Shown in pieces: positions 8,283-17,302 of a stretch of 64,000 bases of DNA (position 1 is the first letter of the stretch; every line of letters starts with the position of its first letter). The stretch comes from Arthrobacter_B sp038069765. GTDB taxonomy: Bacteria; Actinomycetota; Actinomycetes; Actinomycetales; Micrococcaceae. Both the position numbers and the translations under genes were made by a program. The notes beneath the pieces were generated by a model. The model saw only the letters and a program-made list of their open reading frames with translations. It did no database searches and had not been told where the DNA came from. The DNA is taken from positions 716,173 through 780,172 of the forward strand of contig NZ_JBBPFS010000001.1 in the NCBI RefSeq assembly GCF_038069765.1, read 5' to 3'.

Positions 8283-9893
8283 CTATGGTGCCACGCTATG
8301 TTCGGGACCGGTCAGGAGTCTGGCGACAAAATCCTCCGCATCGGACGAAGCTGCAAACAATTCCTCCGTCAGCGCCCGGGTGCCCCGGAGCGGTTCACGC
8401 GTCGGAATGCGCTGCAGGCGCCGGTGCGAGGGCAGCTCGAAAATGATCGAATCCCAGCTTGCCCCCACCACTTCATGGGGAAAGCGGCTGACGCATTTGC
8501 CGCGGAAGTACGCACGCGTGTCGTCCGGGGGCTCGGTGACCGCCCGGGCGATCTCTTCGTCGGTGAGGATCCGTTCCATCTGTCCGCGGGCCGCCAGCCG
8601 GTAGTAGAGCCCCTTCTCGGGGCGCATGTCCGAGTACTGCAGGTCCACCAGGTGCAGCCGCGGATTGGACCACGCCAGTCCGTCGCGGTCCCGGTAGGCC
8701 TGCAGCAGCCGCAGCTTGGCCACCCAGTCCACCTGGGCGGCAGCTTCCATCGGATCGTGCTTGAGCGTGCCCACAAGGGAGGTCCAGCGGGTGAGGATGT
8801 CCTCGGTTTCGGCGTCGGCCCCCCGGCTGCGGCAGTGCCGTGCGGCGGCCTCCAGATACATCTCCTGCAGGTTCAGCCCGCTGACCATCCGGCCGTCCTT
8901 GAGCTCCACGAGTTGTTCCAGGGTCGGGTCGTGGCTGATGGCCTGCAGGGACCCCACCGGATCCCGCAGCTCGACATCGGGCCCGGTGCCCGCCTCGATC
9001 ATGGACAGCACAATGGATGTGGTGCCCACCTTCAAGAGCGCCGACACCTCGCTGAGGTTGGCGTCGCCGATGATCACATGCAGCCGCCGGTACTTTTCGG
9101 CCACGGCATGGGGCTCGTCGCGGGTATTCACGATGGGCCGCCGAATGGTGGTTTCCAGCCCCACCTCGGCTTCGAAGAAATCGGCCCGCTGGCTCAGCTG
9201 ATATCCCTGGCGCTGGTTGTTGGTGCCCATTCCCACCCGGCCGGACCCGACAATGACCTGCCGGCTGACGAAGAAGGGCACCAGACCCCGGACCAGCTGG
9301 GCAAACGGAACGCTCCGCGGCACCAGATAGTTCTCGTGGGATCCGTAGGAGGCGCCTTTGCTGTCGGTGTTGTTCTTATACAGGTTTACGGGCGAGAAAC
9401 CCGGCGCTGCGGCAATGTGCCGCATGGCGGCCAGTACGACGGCGTCGCCGGCTTTGTCCCACAGCACCGCGTCCCGGGGTGTCGTCACCTCGGGCGAGGA
9501 GTACTCCGGGTGGGCGTGGTCCACGTACAGCCGGGCGCCGTTGGAGAGCACCATGTTCATCAGGACCGGGTTGTCGGTGGACTGCTCCCCGTAAAGCGCC
9601 GCCGGTCCGCCTCCTTCCATGGCGATCTGCTCCGCATCCAGCACCGGGGGCGCATCCGTCAGCTGGGTCGGATCGGCTGCGGTCCGGGGCACGGTGAAAC
9701 CCCGGGCATCGTTCAGCGGCGCCTCGTCCGTATAGTCCCAGCGCGTCCCGGAAAAGTTGCCCATGCCGCTGCGCCTGCTAGCCGCGTAGGCGTTGATGAT
9801 CTGGCTGGACAGGACCGTGGCGTTGGCTGCCGGCAGGGCGGGCGCCAGCACGCCGTACTCGGTTTCCGTGCCCAGGACACGGCGCACGCTCAT
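8283..9893 (-). CDS. dop: depupylase and Pup deamidase Dop
   Basis: This enzyme deamidates the C-terminal glutamine of Pup and also removes Pup from tagged proteins. The 536-residue product shares the PafA fold: MSVRRVLGTETEYGVLAP at the start, NGARLYVDHAHPEYSSPE, SYGSHENYLVPR and VNTRDEPHAVAEKYRRLHV. It has an insertion between about residues 35 and 80 that PafA lacks, which corresponds to the Dop-specific loop. Its ATG overlaps the arc stop by four bases. The gap to pup is 77 bases. Confidence 0.96.
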   Translation of the reverse strand: MSVRRVLGTETEYGVLAPALPAANATVLSSQIINAYAASRRSGMGNFSGTRWDYTDEAPLNDARGFTVPRTAADPTQLTDAPPVLDAEQIAMEGGGPAALYGEQSTDNPVLMNMVLSNGARLYVDHAHPEYSSPEVTTPRDAVLWDKAGDAVVLAAMRHIAAAPGFSPVNLYKNNTDSKGASYGSHENYLVPRSVPFAQLVRGLVPFFVSRQVIVGSGRVGMGTNNQRQGYQLSQRADFFEAEVGLETTIRRPIVNTRDEPHAVAEKYRRLHVIIGDANLSEVSALLKVGTTSIVLSMIEAGTGPDVELRDPVGSLQAISHDPTLEQLVELKDGRMVSGLNLQEMYLEAAARHCRSRGADAETEDILTRWTSLVGTLKHDPMEAAAQVDWVAKLRLLQAYRDRDGLAWSNPRLHLVDLQYSDMRPEKGLYYRLAARGQMERILTDEEIARAVTEPPDDTRAYFRGKCVSRFPHEVVGASWDSIIFELPSHRRLQRIPTREPLRGTRALTEELFAASSDAEDFVARLLTGPEHSVAP

Positions 9894-11653
9894 AGATACT
9901 GTCCGGGGTTGGCAGTGGTTTCGATGGTGCGCCCGGGTTCCTGCCCGGCCTTCCCCTGGATGATGGTGCGGATGTAGGTGATGCGCTCGCCCTTCTTGCC
10001 GGAAATGCGCGCCCAGTCGTCCGGATTGGTGGTGTTGGGCATGTCCTCATGCTCGCGGAATTCGTCCACCACCGCCCGCATCAGGTGGTCAATCCGCAGG
10101 CCGCGCTGGTGCAGGGTCAGCAGGTCCTTGATGGCGTACTTCTTGGCCCGGTCCACCACGTTCTGGATGACCGCGCCGGAGTTGAAGTCCTTGAAGTACA
10201 GCATTTCCGTGTCGCCGTTGGCGTACGTGACCTCCAGGTACTCGTTGGACTTGTCCTCGGCGTACATTTTCTCCACCGTCCGCCGGATCATCTCGCGGAC
10301 GGTCATTTGCGGGTCGTAGCCGTTCTCGGCTAGGTCCTCCCGGTGCAGGGGCAGGTCAGGGGTGAGGTACTTCGCGAAGATCTCCGCGGCACCTTCGGCG
10401 TCGGGCCGCAGGATCTTGATCTTCACGTCCAGGCGGCCCGGCCGCAGGATGGCCGGGTCGATCATGTCCTCACGGTTGGAGGCACCGATGACAATGACGT
10501 TCTCCAGCTTCTCCACGCCGTCGATCTCCGACAGGAGCTGCGGAACAATGGTGGTTTCGACGTCGGACGAGATTCCGGTTCCGCGGGTGCGGAACAGGGA
10601 GTCCATTTCATCGAAGAACACCACCACCGGGCTTCCGCCCGATGCCTTTTCCCGGGCACGGGCAAAGATCAGCCGGATGTGCCGCTCGGTCTCGCCCACA
10701 TACTTGTCCAGCAGCTCCGGCCCCTTGATGTTCAGGAAATAGCTCCGGGTGCCCAGCGTTCCGGTCTGTTCCATCACGCGGGCGGCCAGCGAGTGTGCCA
10801 CGGCCTTTGCGATCAGGGTCTTGCCGCAGCCGGGAGGGCCGTACAGCAGGATGCCCTTGGGCGCCTTCAGGCCGTGTTCCCGGTACAGGTCCGGATGCAG
10901 GAAAGGCAGTTCCACGGCGTCGCGGATCTGCTCGATCTGCGGGCCCAGTCCCCCGATGTCGGAATAGGAGATGTCCGGGACTTCCTCCAGGACAAGGTTC
11001 TCCACTTCGCTGCGCGGTATTTTCTCCAGCGCATAGCCGATCCGGGTATCGACCGTCAGGGCGTCCCCGACGCGCACCCGTTCAGCCTCCAGGGGGCCGT
11101 TGAGCCGGACCACGCGTTCGTCGTCGGCCCGCCCGATAACCAGGCAGCGGTCGCGGCCCAGGAGCTCCTTCACCGTGAACAGCTCTCCGCTGCGTTCGAA
11201 GCCCAGTGAGGCCACGGCCACCAGGGATTCGTTCAGCAGCACTTCCTGTCCCGCCACAATCTGGTTCATGTCCAGCAGCGGACTGACCGAGACACGGAGC
11301 TTCCTCCCGGACTGGATGATGTCCAGGCTGTCCTGCACGGCAGCGGTGGTTGTCCTGCCGCTGCTGGGCGGAACCCGGTGGTTCACCGAAATAACGGTGG
11401 CGAAGCTGAAGGGCGTGGCGCCCTCCTTTTCGAGGGCATCCTTCAGGCGGATAATCTCCGCCTTGGCCGTCTCCAGCATCGCCACCAGCCGGGCGTTGTT
11501 GTGCGTCAGCGCCGACAGTTGCCGGTCCACGTTCCGCAGCTTGTCCCGCAGTACGCTCAGCTGCTGGGCATCAGCGCCGGGAACCGGCGATCCGCGAAAG
11601 TACCCGCGGGGATCTTCGGCCCCGGAATCGACGGTGTTCTCTGCTTCAGACAT
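9890..11653 (-). CDS. arc: proteasome-associated AAA ATPase ARC (Mpa)
   Basis: This is the hexameric unfoldase that recognises Pup and feeds substrates to the 20S core. The product (587 residues) has an N-terminal coiled coil (about residues 25-75), OB-type interdomains, one AAA domain with Walker A GPPGCGKT at 272-279 and Walker B VVVFFDEMDSLF, and the C-terminal tail GQYL, whose penultimate Tyr docks into the alpha ring. I chose ATG at 11653, preceded by GAAGGTGG at good spacing, over an in-frame GTG at 11671 that has no ribosome site. Confidence 0.96.
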   Translation of the reverse strand: MSEAENTVDSGAEDPRGYFRGSPVPGADAQQLSVLRDKLRNVDRQLSALTHNNARLVAMLETAKAEIIRLKDALEKEGATPFSFATVISVNHRVPPSSGRTTTAAVQDSLDIIQSGRKLRVSVSPLLDMNQIVAGQEVLLNESLVAVASLGFERSGELFTVKELLGRDRCLVIGRADDERVVRLNGPLEAERVRVGDALTVDTRIGYALEKIPRSEVENLVLEEVPDISYSDIGGLGPQIEQIRDAVELPFLHPDLYREHGLKAPKGILLYGPPGCGKTLIAKAVAHSLAARVMEQTGTLGTRSYFLNIKGPELLDKYVGETERHIRLIFARAREKASGGSPVVVFFDEMDSLFRTRGTGISSDVETTIVPQLLSEIDGVEKLENVIVIGASNREDMIDPAILRPGRLDVKIKILRPDAEGAAEIFAKYLTPDLPLHREDLAENGYDPQMTVREMIRRTVEKMYAEDKSNEYLEVTYANGDTEMLYFKDFNSGAVIQNVVDRAKKYAIKDLLTLHQRGLRIDHLMRAVVDEFREHEDMPNTTNPDDWARISGKKGERITYIRTIIQGKAGQEPGRTIETTANPGQYL

Positions 11654-11778
11654 GGTCTCGACCACCTTCACGTTGCGCAGGGTCTATCGGTTCGACGATA
11701 GCCCAGCAACGCAGGCAACACACGGGTTGGGACCTCTTGTCTTTCCCGTCCCCCGGTAATCAGGCAATCCGATTGCGG

Positions 11779-12849
11779 CTAGGGGGTTTCCGGCGTACCT
11801 TCCTGATCCGCGCTGAACTTTTCAGCCTTCTCCAGGGCACCGCGCTGGACCTTCGAGGCAGCATCCTTGGCGGCCCGGCGCAGCTTGTGGGCAGAGACTT
11901 CCCGCTCCCCCACGGCTGCCGGAGTCCAGGCGTTCAGATCCTCCTGGCTGAAGTTGGTTTTCGACGCGCGGCGCTTGGCCACGAGTCCGGTGGCGCCCTC
12001 GGCGAGCCGGCGGGCGGTCAGCAGGAAACCGGTGTGGGCCACCATGCGGTGGTCCGGCCGGACCGCGAGGCCCTCCAGATGCCAGCCCCGGACCATGGAT
12101 TCCCAGCCGTCGGGCTCGGTGAACCTGCCGTCGGCACGGATGGCCTCCGCTGTGCGGGAAAGCTGGGTAACGGTGGCGACGTAGGAAATCCAGACCCCGC
12201 CCGGGGCCAGGACGGTGGCGACGGCGTCGGTGCACTCCCAGGGGGCCAGCATGTCCAGGACTACCCGGTCCACGCTCCCGGGCTCTTCGGTGCGGACAAC
12301 TTCCTCCTGGAAGTCCCCCAGCGTGATGTTCCAGGCCGGATGCGGTCCGCCGAAGAACGTTTCCACGTTGCCGCGGGCAATGTCGGCAAATTCTTCCCGC
12401 CGTTCAAAGGAATGCAGTGAGCCGGAGTCGCCGACGGCGCGCAGCAGGGAGATGCTCAGGGCACCTGAGCCGACCCCCGCCTCGACAACGCGCGCACCTG
12501 GGTAGATATCGGCCATGGTGACGATCTGGCCGGCATCCTTGGGATAGACAACGGCGGCACCGCGCGGCATGGACAGCACGAAGTCCGAGAGCAGCGGCCT
12601 CAGCACCTGGTACTGCTGCCCGGTGGTGTTGGTGACGATGGTGCCTTCGGGCAGGCCGATGATCAGGTCATGGGACAGGTAGCCGCGGTGGGTGTGGAAG
12701 GCGCCTCCCTCGGTCAGGGTGATGGTGCTGTGCCGGCCCTTCTCGTCGGTGAGCTGCACGCGCTCCCCCGGACGCAGCGGTCCCCTGCGGTGGTCGGCGC
12801 CGTGGGGGGCTGTGGCGGCGGCAGTCTGGCCCGGGGTCTCCGAGTTCAT
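11779..12849 (-). CDS. trmI: tRNA (adenine-58-N1)-methyltransferase TrmI
   Basis: This SAM-dependent enzyme makes m1A at position 58 in the T-loop of tRNA. The 356-residue product has the N-terminal domain with RGYLSHDLIIGLPEGT and the Rossmann motif VVEAGVGSGALSISLLRAVG, followed by GSLHSFERREEFADIARGNVETFFG and DRVVLDMLAPWE. It is the first gene of the proteasome operon, the usual actinobacterial order. I chose ATG at 12849 because AAAGGAAC precedes it; the longer frame to 12978 only reads through a 19-base tandem repeat. Confidence 0.93.
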   Translation of the reverse strand: MNSETPGQTAAATAPHGADHRRGPLRPGERVQLTDEKGRHSTITLTEGGAFHTHRGYLSHDLIIGLPEGTIVTNTTGQQYQVLRPLLSDFVLSMPRGAAVVYPKDAGQIVTMADIYPGARVVEAGVGSGALSISLLRAVGDSGSLHSFERREEFADIARGNVETFFGGPHPAWNITLGDFQEEVVRTEEPGSVDRVVLDMLAPWECTDAVATVLAPGGVWISYVATVTQLSRTAEAIRADGRFTEPDGWESMVRGWHLEGLAVRPDHRMVAHTGFLLTARRLAEGATGLVAKRRASKTNFSQEDLNAWTPAAVGEREVSAHKLRRAAKDAASKVQRGALEKAEKFSADQEGTPETP

Positions 12850-12884
12850 GGGTAACGTTCCTTTGGATCTAGGTGATGCTGGCT

Positions 12885-12960
12885 GGGGTGAAGTTTGGGG
12901 CGGGGGGTGAAGTTTTGGAGCTGGGGTGAAGTTGGGGCGGCGATGGAGTTTTGGAGCGGG
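12885..12960. repeat. four tandem copies of a degenerate 19-base unit upstream of trmI
   Basis: Units start at 12885, 12904, 12923 and 12942, exactly 19 bases apart, with the consensus ggggtgaagttttgg plus a variable end. The fourth copy is the most diverged. The array ends 35 bases before the trmI start, in the promoter region of the proteasome operon. Confidence 0.85.
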
Positions 12961-13116
12961 CCGCCTGATCGGGGACACAGCCCGCGCAGCGCCCGGAGGC
13001 CGTACCTGCAGCGGCAGCCGGGGACCGGCCGGAACAATCGGGACCTGGTTCCGGGCCGCGGGAGCCCGGGAAAGCGGGAACCCCGGGAAGGCCGGAATCC
13101 GGCTTTTAGTTCCGTG

Positions 13117-14283
13117 TCAGGATGTGCGCCGTTTAGCCGGTTTGGCGCTCATGGCCTCCAGGACAGCTGCTTGAGTCAGCAGTCCCACCACGCCGCCGTC
13201 GCGGTTAATGACGGCATACTCGCTGCCCTGAAGTTTAGCGAGGTACTCCACGAGTTCAGAACCCGCAGCGGCTTCCGGAACATAGGCGCCGGGAGCCAGC
13301 GGGCGGGCAGCTGCGTCAACCGGTGTGGAAGCGGCCAGGTGCGCGGGCACCTGAGCCAGCGCACCGGTGTCCGCCACGGCCCACGGCTGCCCCGTCGGCG
13401 CGGTAATGACGAGTGCGGCGCCGGGGTGGGCGGCCAGCACATCCCGGGCCGCGGACACCGGGGTGGACGCGGGGACCGACACTGCCGGCGTCATCTGGGA
13501 CCCGGCGCTGATGGAGGGCAGCCGCAGCCGCAGGCGGGCGTTGCTGATGCTGGCGCCGGCCCCCATCCAGAGGAAGCCCGAGACAAGCGCCGTGAGCAGA
13601 ACCACCTGCAGATCCAGGTCCTCCTGCCGCAGGTACGGCGGAAGGATGACGGCTGCGGCGAGAGCGGCGGCGATGATCCGGCCGGCGTACCCGGCGGCCA
13701 CCGTGCCCCTGTCTTGGGATCCGGTGGCTTTCCACACGGCCGATTCAACAATTCGTCCCCCGTCCAGCGGCAGCCCGGGCAGGACATTGAAGATGGCCAC
13801 CAGGAGGTTGGCCCAGATGAGGATTTCCGTCAGCAGAGCCGCCACCGGGTGGAGCGGAACGGCCACGAGGATCAGCCACCCGACGCCGGCCAGCACGAAG
13901 TTTGCGGCCGGACCGGCCAGGGCCACCAGCAGTGAGGGCCCGGGAGTGGAACGGACGTGCCCGAACTGGGTGTGCCCGCCCCACAGCGTGAGGACGATTT
14001 TCGCCGTCGGCCAGCGGTACGCCTTGGCTGTGAGGGCATGGGCCAGTTCGTGGACGAGGACGGAGACCAGGAGCAGCAGGGCGTAGCCAAGGGCGACGGC
14101 GTAGGCCCCCGCACCCAGGAACGGAAAGTTCCGTCCGACAAGCGGTCCGAAAAAGACAACGATCAGGGCAGCGATGACAAACCAGGAATACGCCAGATAC
14201 ACGGGAACGCCGGCAATGCGCCCGAGCGGGATTCCGTCCTTCCGGACGGGGGCGGTGGCTTCGGGACCGCGGCCCGCGCTCAA
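13117..14283 (-). CDS. site-2 protease family (M50) zinc metalloprotease with C-terminal CBS region
   Basis: This is a membrane-embedded protease of the Rip3 type, which cuts transmembrane or signal proteins inside the bilayer. In the 388-residue form the zinc motif HELAH is at residues 78-82, and the third ligand motif NVLPGLPLDGGR follows near 182. There are about six membrane helices and then a CBS-like pair (roughly residues 255-380). The start is uncertain: TTG at 14283 overlaps the stop of the upstream HAD gene by four bases and has GAGG ahead of it, while ATG at 14358 would overlap by 79 bases. The substrate is unknown. Confidence 0.87.
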   Translation of the reverse strand: MSAGRGPEATAPVRKDGIPLGRIAGVPVYLAYSWFVIAALIVVFFGPLVGRNFPFLGAGAYAVALGYALLLLVSVLVHELAHALTAKAYRWPTAKIVLTLWGGHTQFGHVRSTPGPSLLVALAGPAANFVLAGVGWLILVAVPLHPVAALLTEILIWANLLVAIFNVLPGLPLDGGRIVESAVWKATGSQDRGTVAAGYAGRIIAAALAAAVILPPYLRQEDLDLQVVLLTALVSGFLWMGAGASISNARLRLRLPSISAGSQMTPAVSVPASTPVSAARDVLAAHPGAALVITAPTGQPWAVADTGALAQVPAHLAASTPVDAAARPLAPGAYVPEAAAGSELVEYLAKLQGSEYAVINRDGGVVGLLTQAAVLEAMSAKPAKRRTS

Positions 14284-15008
14284 CGGGCAGCCTCGGGAGC
14301 TGCAGTGCGCACCAGGGAGGCCAGGTCGGCTGCCGTTTTTCCGGCCAGGGTGTCCCACTCATGCCGGCCCTCATCCGGCGGCAGCGGCAGGAAGTGCGGA
14401 ACGCCCAGGGTAACGAGCCCCGCGGCGCGGGCCGAAGTGACGCCCGGGAAGGAATCCTCGATGGCGACGACGCGGTCCTTGGCCAGACCCGGAACCTGCG
14501 CGGCCAGCCGGTCAAAGGCCAGCTGGTACGGCTCGGGATGGGGTTTTCCCTGCCGGACCATGTCGCCGGTGACCAGGAAGGAGAACGTTCCGGCCGGAAG
14601 CCTGCTGCAGACTTCCTCGGCCAGGACGGCCTCGGACATGGTCACCAGGACACACGGAGTGCCTGCTTCGGCGAGTTCAGCGAGCAGCTCCCGCGCGCCG
14701 GGGCGCCAGGGGACCTCGCGGCGCACCTGCTCAACAACGGCGCCAATCAGGGTGTCAATGATCTCGCGGATACTCAGGGGGACGCCGGCGTTCTGCAGGA
14801 GGCCGGCGCTGTAGGTCAGCGCCTGGCCGATCATTGCTTCGGCATCGGAATTGGTCCAGGAACCGCCGTACGAGTGCACGAGGTCCTTCTCGGCCTGAAT
14901 CCAATATGGTTCCGTGTCCACGATGGTTCCGTCCATGTCCCACAACACCGCCTGGAGCGGGCCGTTTTCGGGTTCTGTTTGCAGGGGTGCCGGGACAGTG
15001 GAAGACAT
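14280..15008 (-). CDS. HAD-superfamily phosphatase, beta-phosphoglucomutase-like
   Basis: This is a soluble haloacid-dehalogenase-type hydrolase of 242 residues. Motif I is LWDMDGTIVDTEPYW with the nucleophile Asp24 and the acid-base Asp26; motif II is LVTMSE (about residue 122); the Lys is in VRQGKPHPEPYQLA; motif III is AIEDSFPGVTSARAAG. This is the pattern of subfamily I phosphatases acting on sugar phosphates, but the substrate cannot be told. It is followed by the M50 protease gene with a four-base overlap. Confidence 0.9.
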   Translation of the reverse strand: MSSTVPAPLQTEPENGPLQAVLWDMDGTIVDTEPYWIQAEKDLVHSYGGSWTNSDAEAMIGQALTYSAGLLQNAGVPLSIREIIDTLIGAVVEQVRREVPWRPGARELLAELAEAGTPCVLVTMSEAVLAEEVCSRLPAGTFSFLVTGDMVRQGKPHPEPYQLAFDRLAAQVPGLAKDRVVAIEDSFPGVTSARAAGLVTLGVPHFLPLPPDEGRHEWDTLAGKTAADLASLVRTAAPEAAR

Positions 15009-15111
15009 GCCTACCAGTCTACTGGGCGTGCCGGGCCCCGGGTTTACTTTGCTCCCCGCGAAGCCTTCCCCCGGTCCTGACAGCGCGGCGCCCTGGGCTT
15101 ATGGTGAGTCT

Positions 15112-15990
15112 GTGAGCAATACCGACAAAACCCCGCCCCTTGGACTCCAGGATTTTTTCGGCGGTTCCCAGGAACGCACCACGGTGATGCTGGCCGCCTT
15201 CGAAGGATGGAACGACGCCGGAGAGGCCGCCAGCGACGCCGTGAAGTTCCTCAGCATGTTCTGGGAAAGCGAAAAGATCGCCAGCCTGAACGCCGATGAA
15301 TATTACGACTTCCAGTTCACCCGGCCGGTCATTGAACGGCTCGCGTCCGGAGAGCGAAGGATCAAATGGCCCACCACCCGCATTTCCCGGGCGGAAGTGC
15401 CGGGCAGCAACCTGGACATCATCTTCGTTTCGGGAGTTGAACCCTCCTATAAGTGGCGTGCCTACACGGCGGAGCTGATTGCGCTTGCCAAGGAGCTGGG
15501 CGTGGACTGCATTGTCCTGGCCGGCGCACTGCTCGCGGACGTGCCGCACACCCGCCCCATTCCGGTGACGGTCACCTGCGAGGACAGCGACCTGCGGGAT
15601 GACCTGAAGGTGGAGTCCTCACACTACGAGGGGCCGATCGGAATTGTGGGGGTGCTTGCCGAAATGGCGGGGCTCGCCGACATCCCCGCCGTATCCCTGT
15701 GGGCGGCGGTCCCCCACTATGTGGGCCATTCACCCTCACCCAAGGCCCAGCTGTCGCTGCTGCACCGCATCGAGGAGCTTCTGCAGGCTCCGCTGGACAC
15801 CAGGCTGCTGACGGATGAAGCGGATGCCTGGGAACGCGGCGTCGACGAACTCGCCACTGAGGATCCCGAAATTGCTGCATATGTGCGGCAGCTCGAAGAA
15901 GCCAAAGACACCGCGGAGCTGCCCGAGGCCAGCGGGGAGTCGATCGCCCGCGAGTTTGAGCGCTACCTCAAACGCCGCAGGCGCGACTAG
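15112..15990 (+). CDS. PAC2 family protein
   Basis: The 292-residue product belongs to the PAC2 family (proteasome assembly chaperone 2-like), widespread in actinobacteria and of unknown function there. Landmarks are VMLAAFEGWNDAGEAASDAVKF near the start, IIFVSGVEPSYKWRAYTAEL, GALLADVPHTRPIPVT and LWAAVPHYVGHSPSPKAQL. It ends in a basic helix (ERYLKRRRRD) and lacks the HbYX tail that eukaryotic assembly chaperones use. GTG at 15112 was chosen because the family homology begins there. It runs divergently from the HAD gene and lies only 2.3 kb from the proteasome operon. Confidence 0.9.
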   Translation: MSNTDKTPPLGLQDFFGGSQERTTVMLAAFEGWNDAGEAASDAVKFLSMFWESEKIASLNADEYYDFQFTRPVIERLASGERRIKWPTTRISRAEVPGSNLDIIFVSGVEPSYKWRAYTAELIALAKELGVDCIVLAGALLADVPHTRPIPVTVTCEDSDLRDDLKVESSHYEGPIGIVGVLAEMAGLADIPAVSLWAAVPHYVGHSPSPKAQLSLLHRIEELLQAPLDTRLLTDEADAWERGVDELATEDPEIAAYVRQLEEAKDTAELPEASGESIAREFERYLKRRRRD

Positions 15991-15998
15991 GGCTGCTG

Positions 15999-17279
15999 CT
16001 AGAGGCGGATTCCGAGCAAGGCGTCGACGGTCGATCCGGCGAGATCAGCCGCGGCGCTGTCCCGGTCTGCGGCAGGAGCCTCAAGGGCTGAAGCGGCCCA
16101 GGCATCGACCGCAGCCAGAGCTGCCGGTGCGTCCAGGTCGCGGGCCAGGGCTGTCCGCACGTCGGTCAGCATCTGCTCAGCCTGCGCGTGACCGGTGACG
16201 GGAAGTGCCTTCCGCCAGAGGGACAGACGCTCCTCGGCCGCGGTCAGCTGTTCGCCCGTCCAGAACCAGTCGGTGCGGTAGTGGTGGCTCAGCAGGACAG
16301 CGCGGATCGCGGCCGGATCGGTGCCGCGGGCCCGCAGGTTGGACACCAGCACGAGGTTGCCCAGGGACTTGCTCATCTTTTCGCCGTCCAGGCCCACCAT
16401 TCCGGCGTGGGCGTAGTGGCGGGCCAGCGGGGTTCCGGTGCAGGCATAGGCATGCCCCGCGCTCATCTCATGGTGCGGGAAGACCAGGTCCGAGCCGCCG
16501 GCCTGCACGGTGAAGGGTGCCGGCAGGAACCGCTGGGCGATAACGGAACACTCAATGTGCCACCCGGGACGGCCGGATCCCAGCGAGGCGCCGTCCCAGA
16601 ACGGCTCCCCGGCGCGTTCGACGCGCCACAGCAGCGGATCCAGGGCGTTACGTTTGCCGGGACGCAGCGGGTCCCCGCCGCGTTCGGCGAAGAGCGGCAG
16701 CATCTGTTCCGGGCTGAGCCCGGACACTGCACCGAGCTGCCAGGCGTCATCACCGGCAGCCAGGCCCGAAGCCGCGTCGACGGAGAAGTAGACGTCGCCG
16801 TCGGGTTCGCTGCCCTCGCCGGGCACGCGGTAGGCAATGCCGCGGCGCAGGAGGTCCTCCACTACCGGCACAATCCACTCGATGGACTCCACGGCGCCCA
16901 CGTAGTGGTCCGGCGCGATGACGTTCAGGGCTTCCATGTCATCACGGAACAGCTGTGTCTGCTCCTGCGCCAGAGCCCGCCAGTCCAGGCCCCGGTCATT
17001 GGCCCGCTCCAGGAGCGGATCGTCGATGTCCGTAACGTTCTGCACATAGCGGACCTCGTTGCCCGAATCCCGCCACTGCCGGTTCAGGAGGTCAAAGGCC
17101 ACATAGGTGGAGGCGTGCCCCATATGCGTGGCGTCATAGGGAGTGATGCCGCAGACATACAGGCTGGCAGCACCATCCGTTCGCACGGGAACAGTCCGGC
17201 GCAGGGCCGAATCGTAGAGGGCCAGTTCCGGGGATTTACCGGGCAGGACGGGCAGGGGGGAGCTTTTCCACGCAATCAC
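15999..17279 (-). CDS. mshC: mycothiol biosynthesis cysteine ligase MshC
   Basis: This enzyme joins cysteine to glucosaminyl-inositol, the ATP-dependent third step of mycothiol synthesis. The 426-residue product is a class I cysteinyl-tRNA-synthetase paralogue: LYVCGITPYDATHMGHASTY with the zinc cysteine and the HIGH-like motif, the QNVTDIDDPLLERA strand, WHIECSVIAQRFLP and the KMSKS-type motif EKMSKSLGN. It lacks the tRNA-binding tail of CysS. The start is GTG at 17279. Its presence is a strong sign of an actinobacterium. Confidence 0.95.
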   Translation of the reverse strand: MIAWKSSPLPVLPGKSPELALYDSALRRTVPVRTDGAASLYVCGITPYDATHMGHASTYVAFDLLNRQWRDSGNEVRYVQNVTDIDDPLLERANDRGLDWRALAQEQTQLFRDDMEALNVIAPDHYVGAVESIEWIVPVVEDLLRRGIAYRVPGEGSEPDGDVYFSVDAASGLAAGDDAWQLGAVSGLSPEQMLPLFAERGGDPLRPGKRNALDPLLWRVERAGEPFWDGASLGSGRPGWHIECSVIAQRFLPAPFTVQAGGSDLVFPHHEMSAGHAYACTGTPLARHYAHAGMVGLDGEKMSKSLGNLVLVSNLRARGTDPAAIRAVLLSHHYRTDWFWTGEQLTAAEERLSLWRKALPVTGHAQAEQMLTDVRTALARDLDAPAALAAVDAWAASALEAPAADRDSAAADLAGSTVDALLGIRL

Positions 17280-17302
17280 AGGTTCAACTCTACTTTCCGT
17301 TG

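Noticed and set aside
8298..9977. 559-codon open frame on the plus strand
   Set aside because: It is antisense to dop, whose family motifs are unmistakable; long antisense frames are common at this GC content.
12850..12978. N-terminal extension of TrmI
   Set aside because: The extra 43 residues only translate the 19-base tandem repeat; a proper ribosome site precedes the ATG at 12849.
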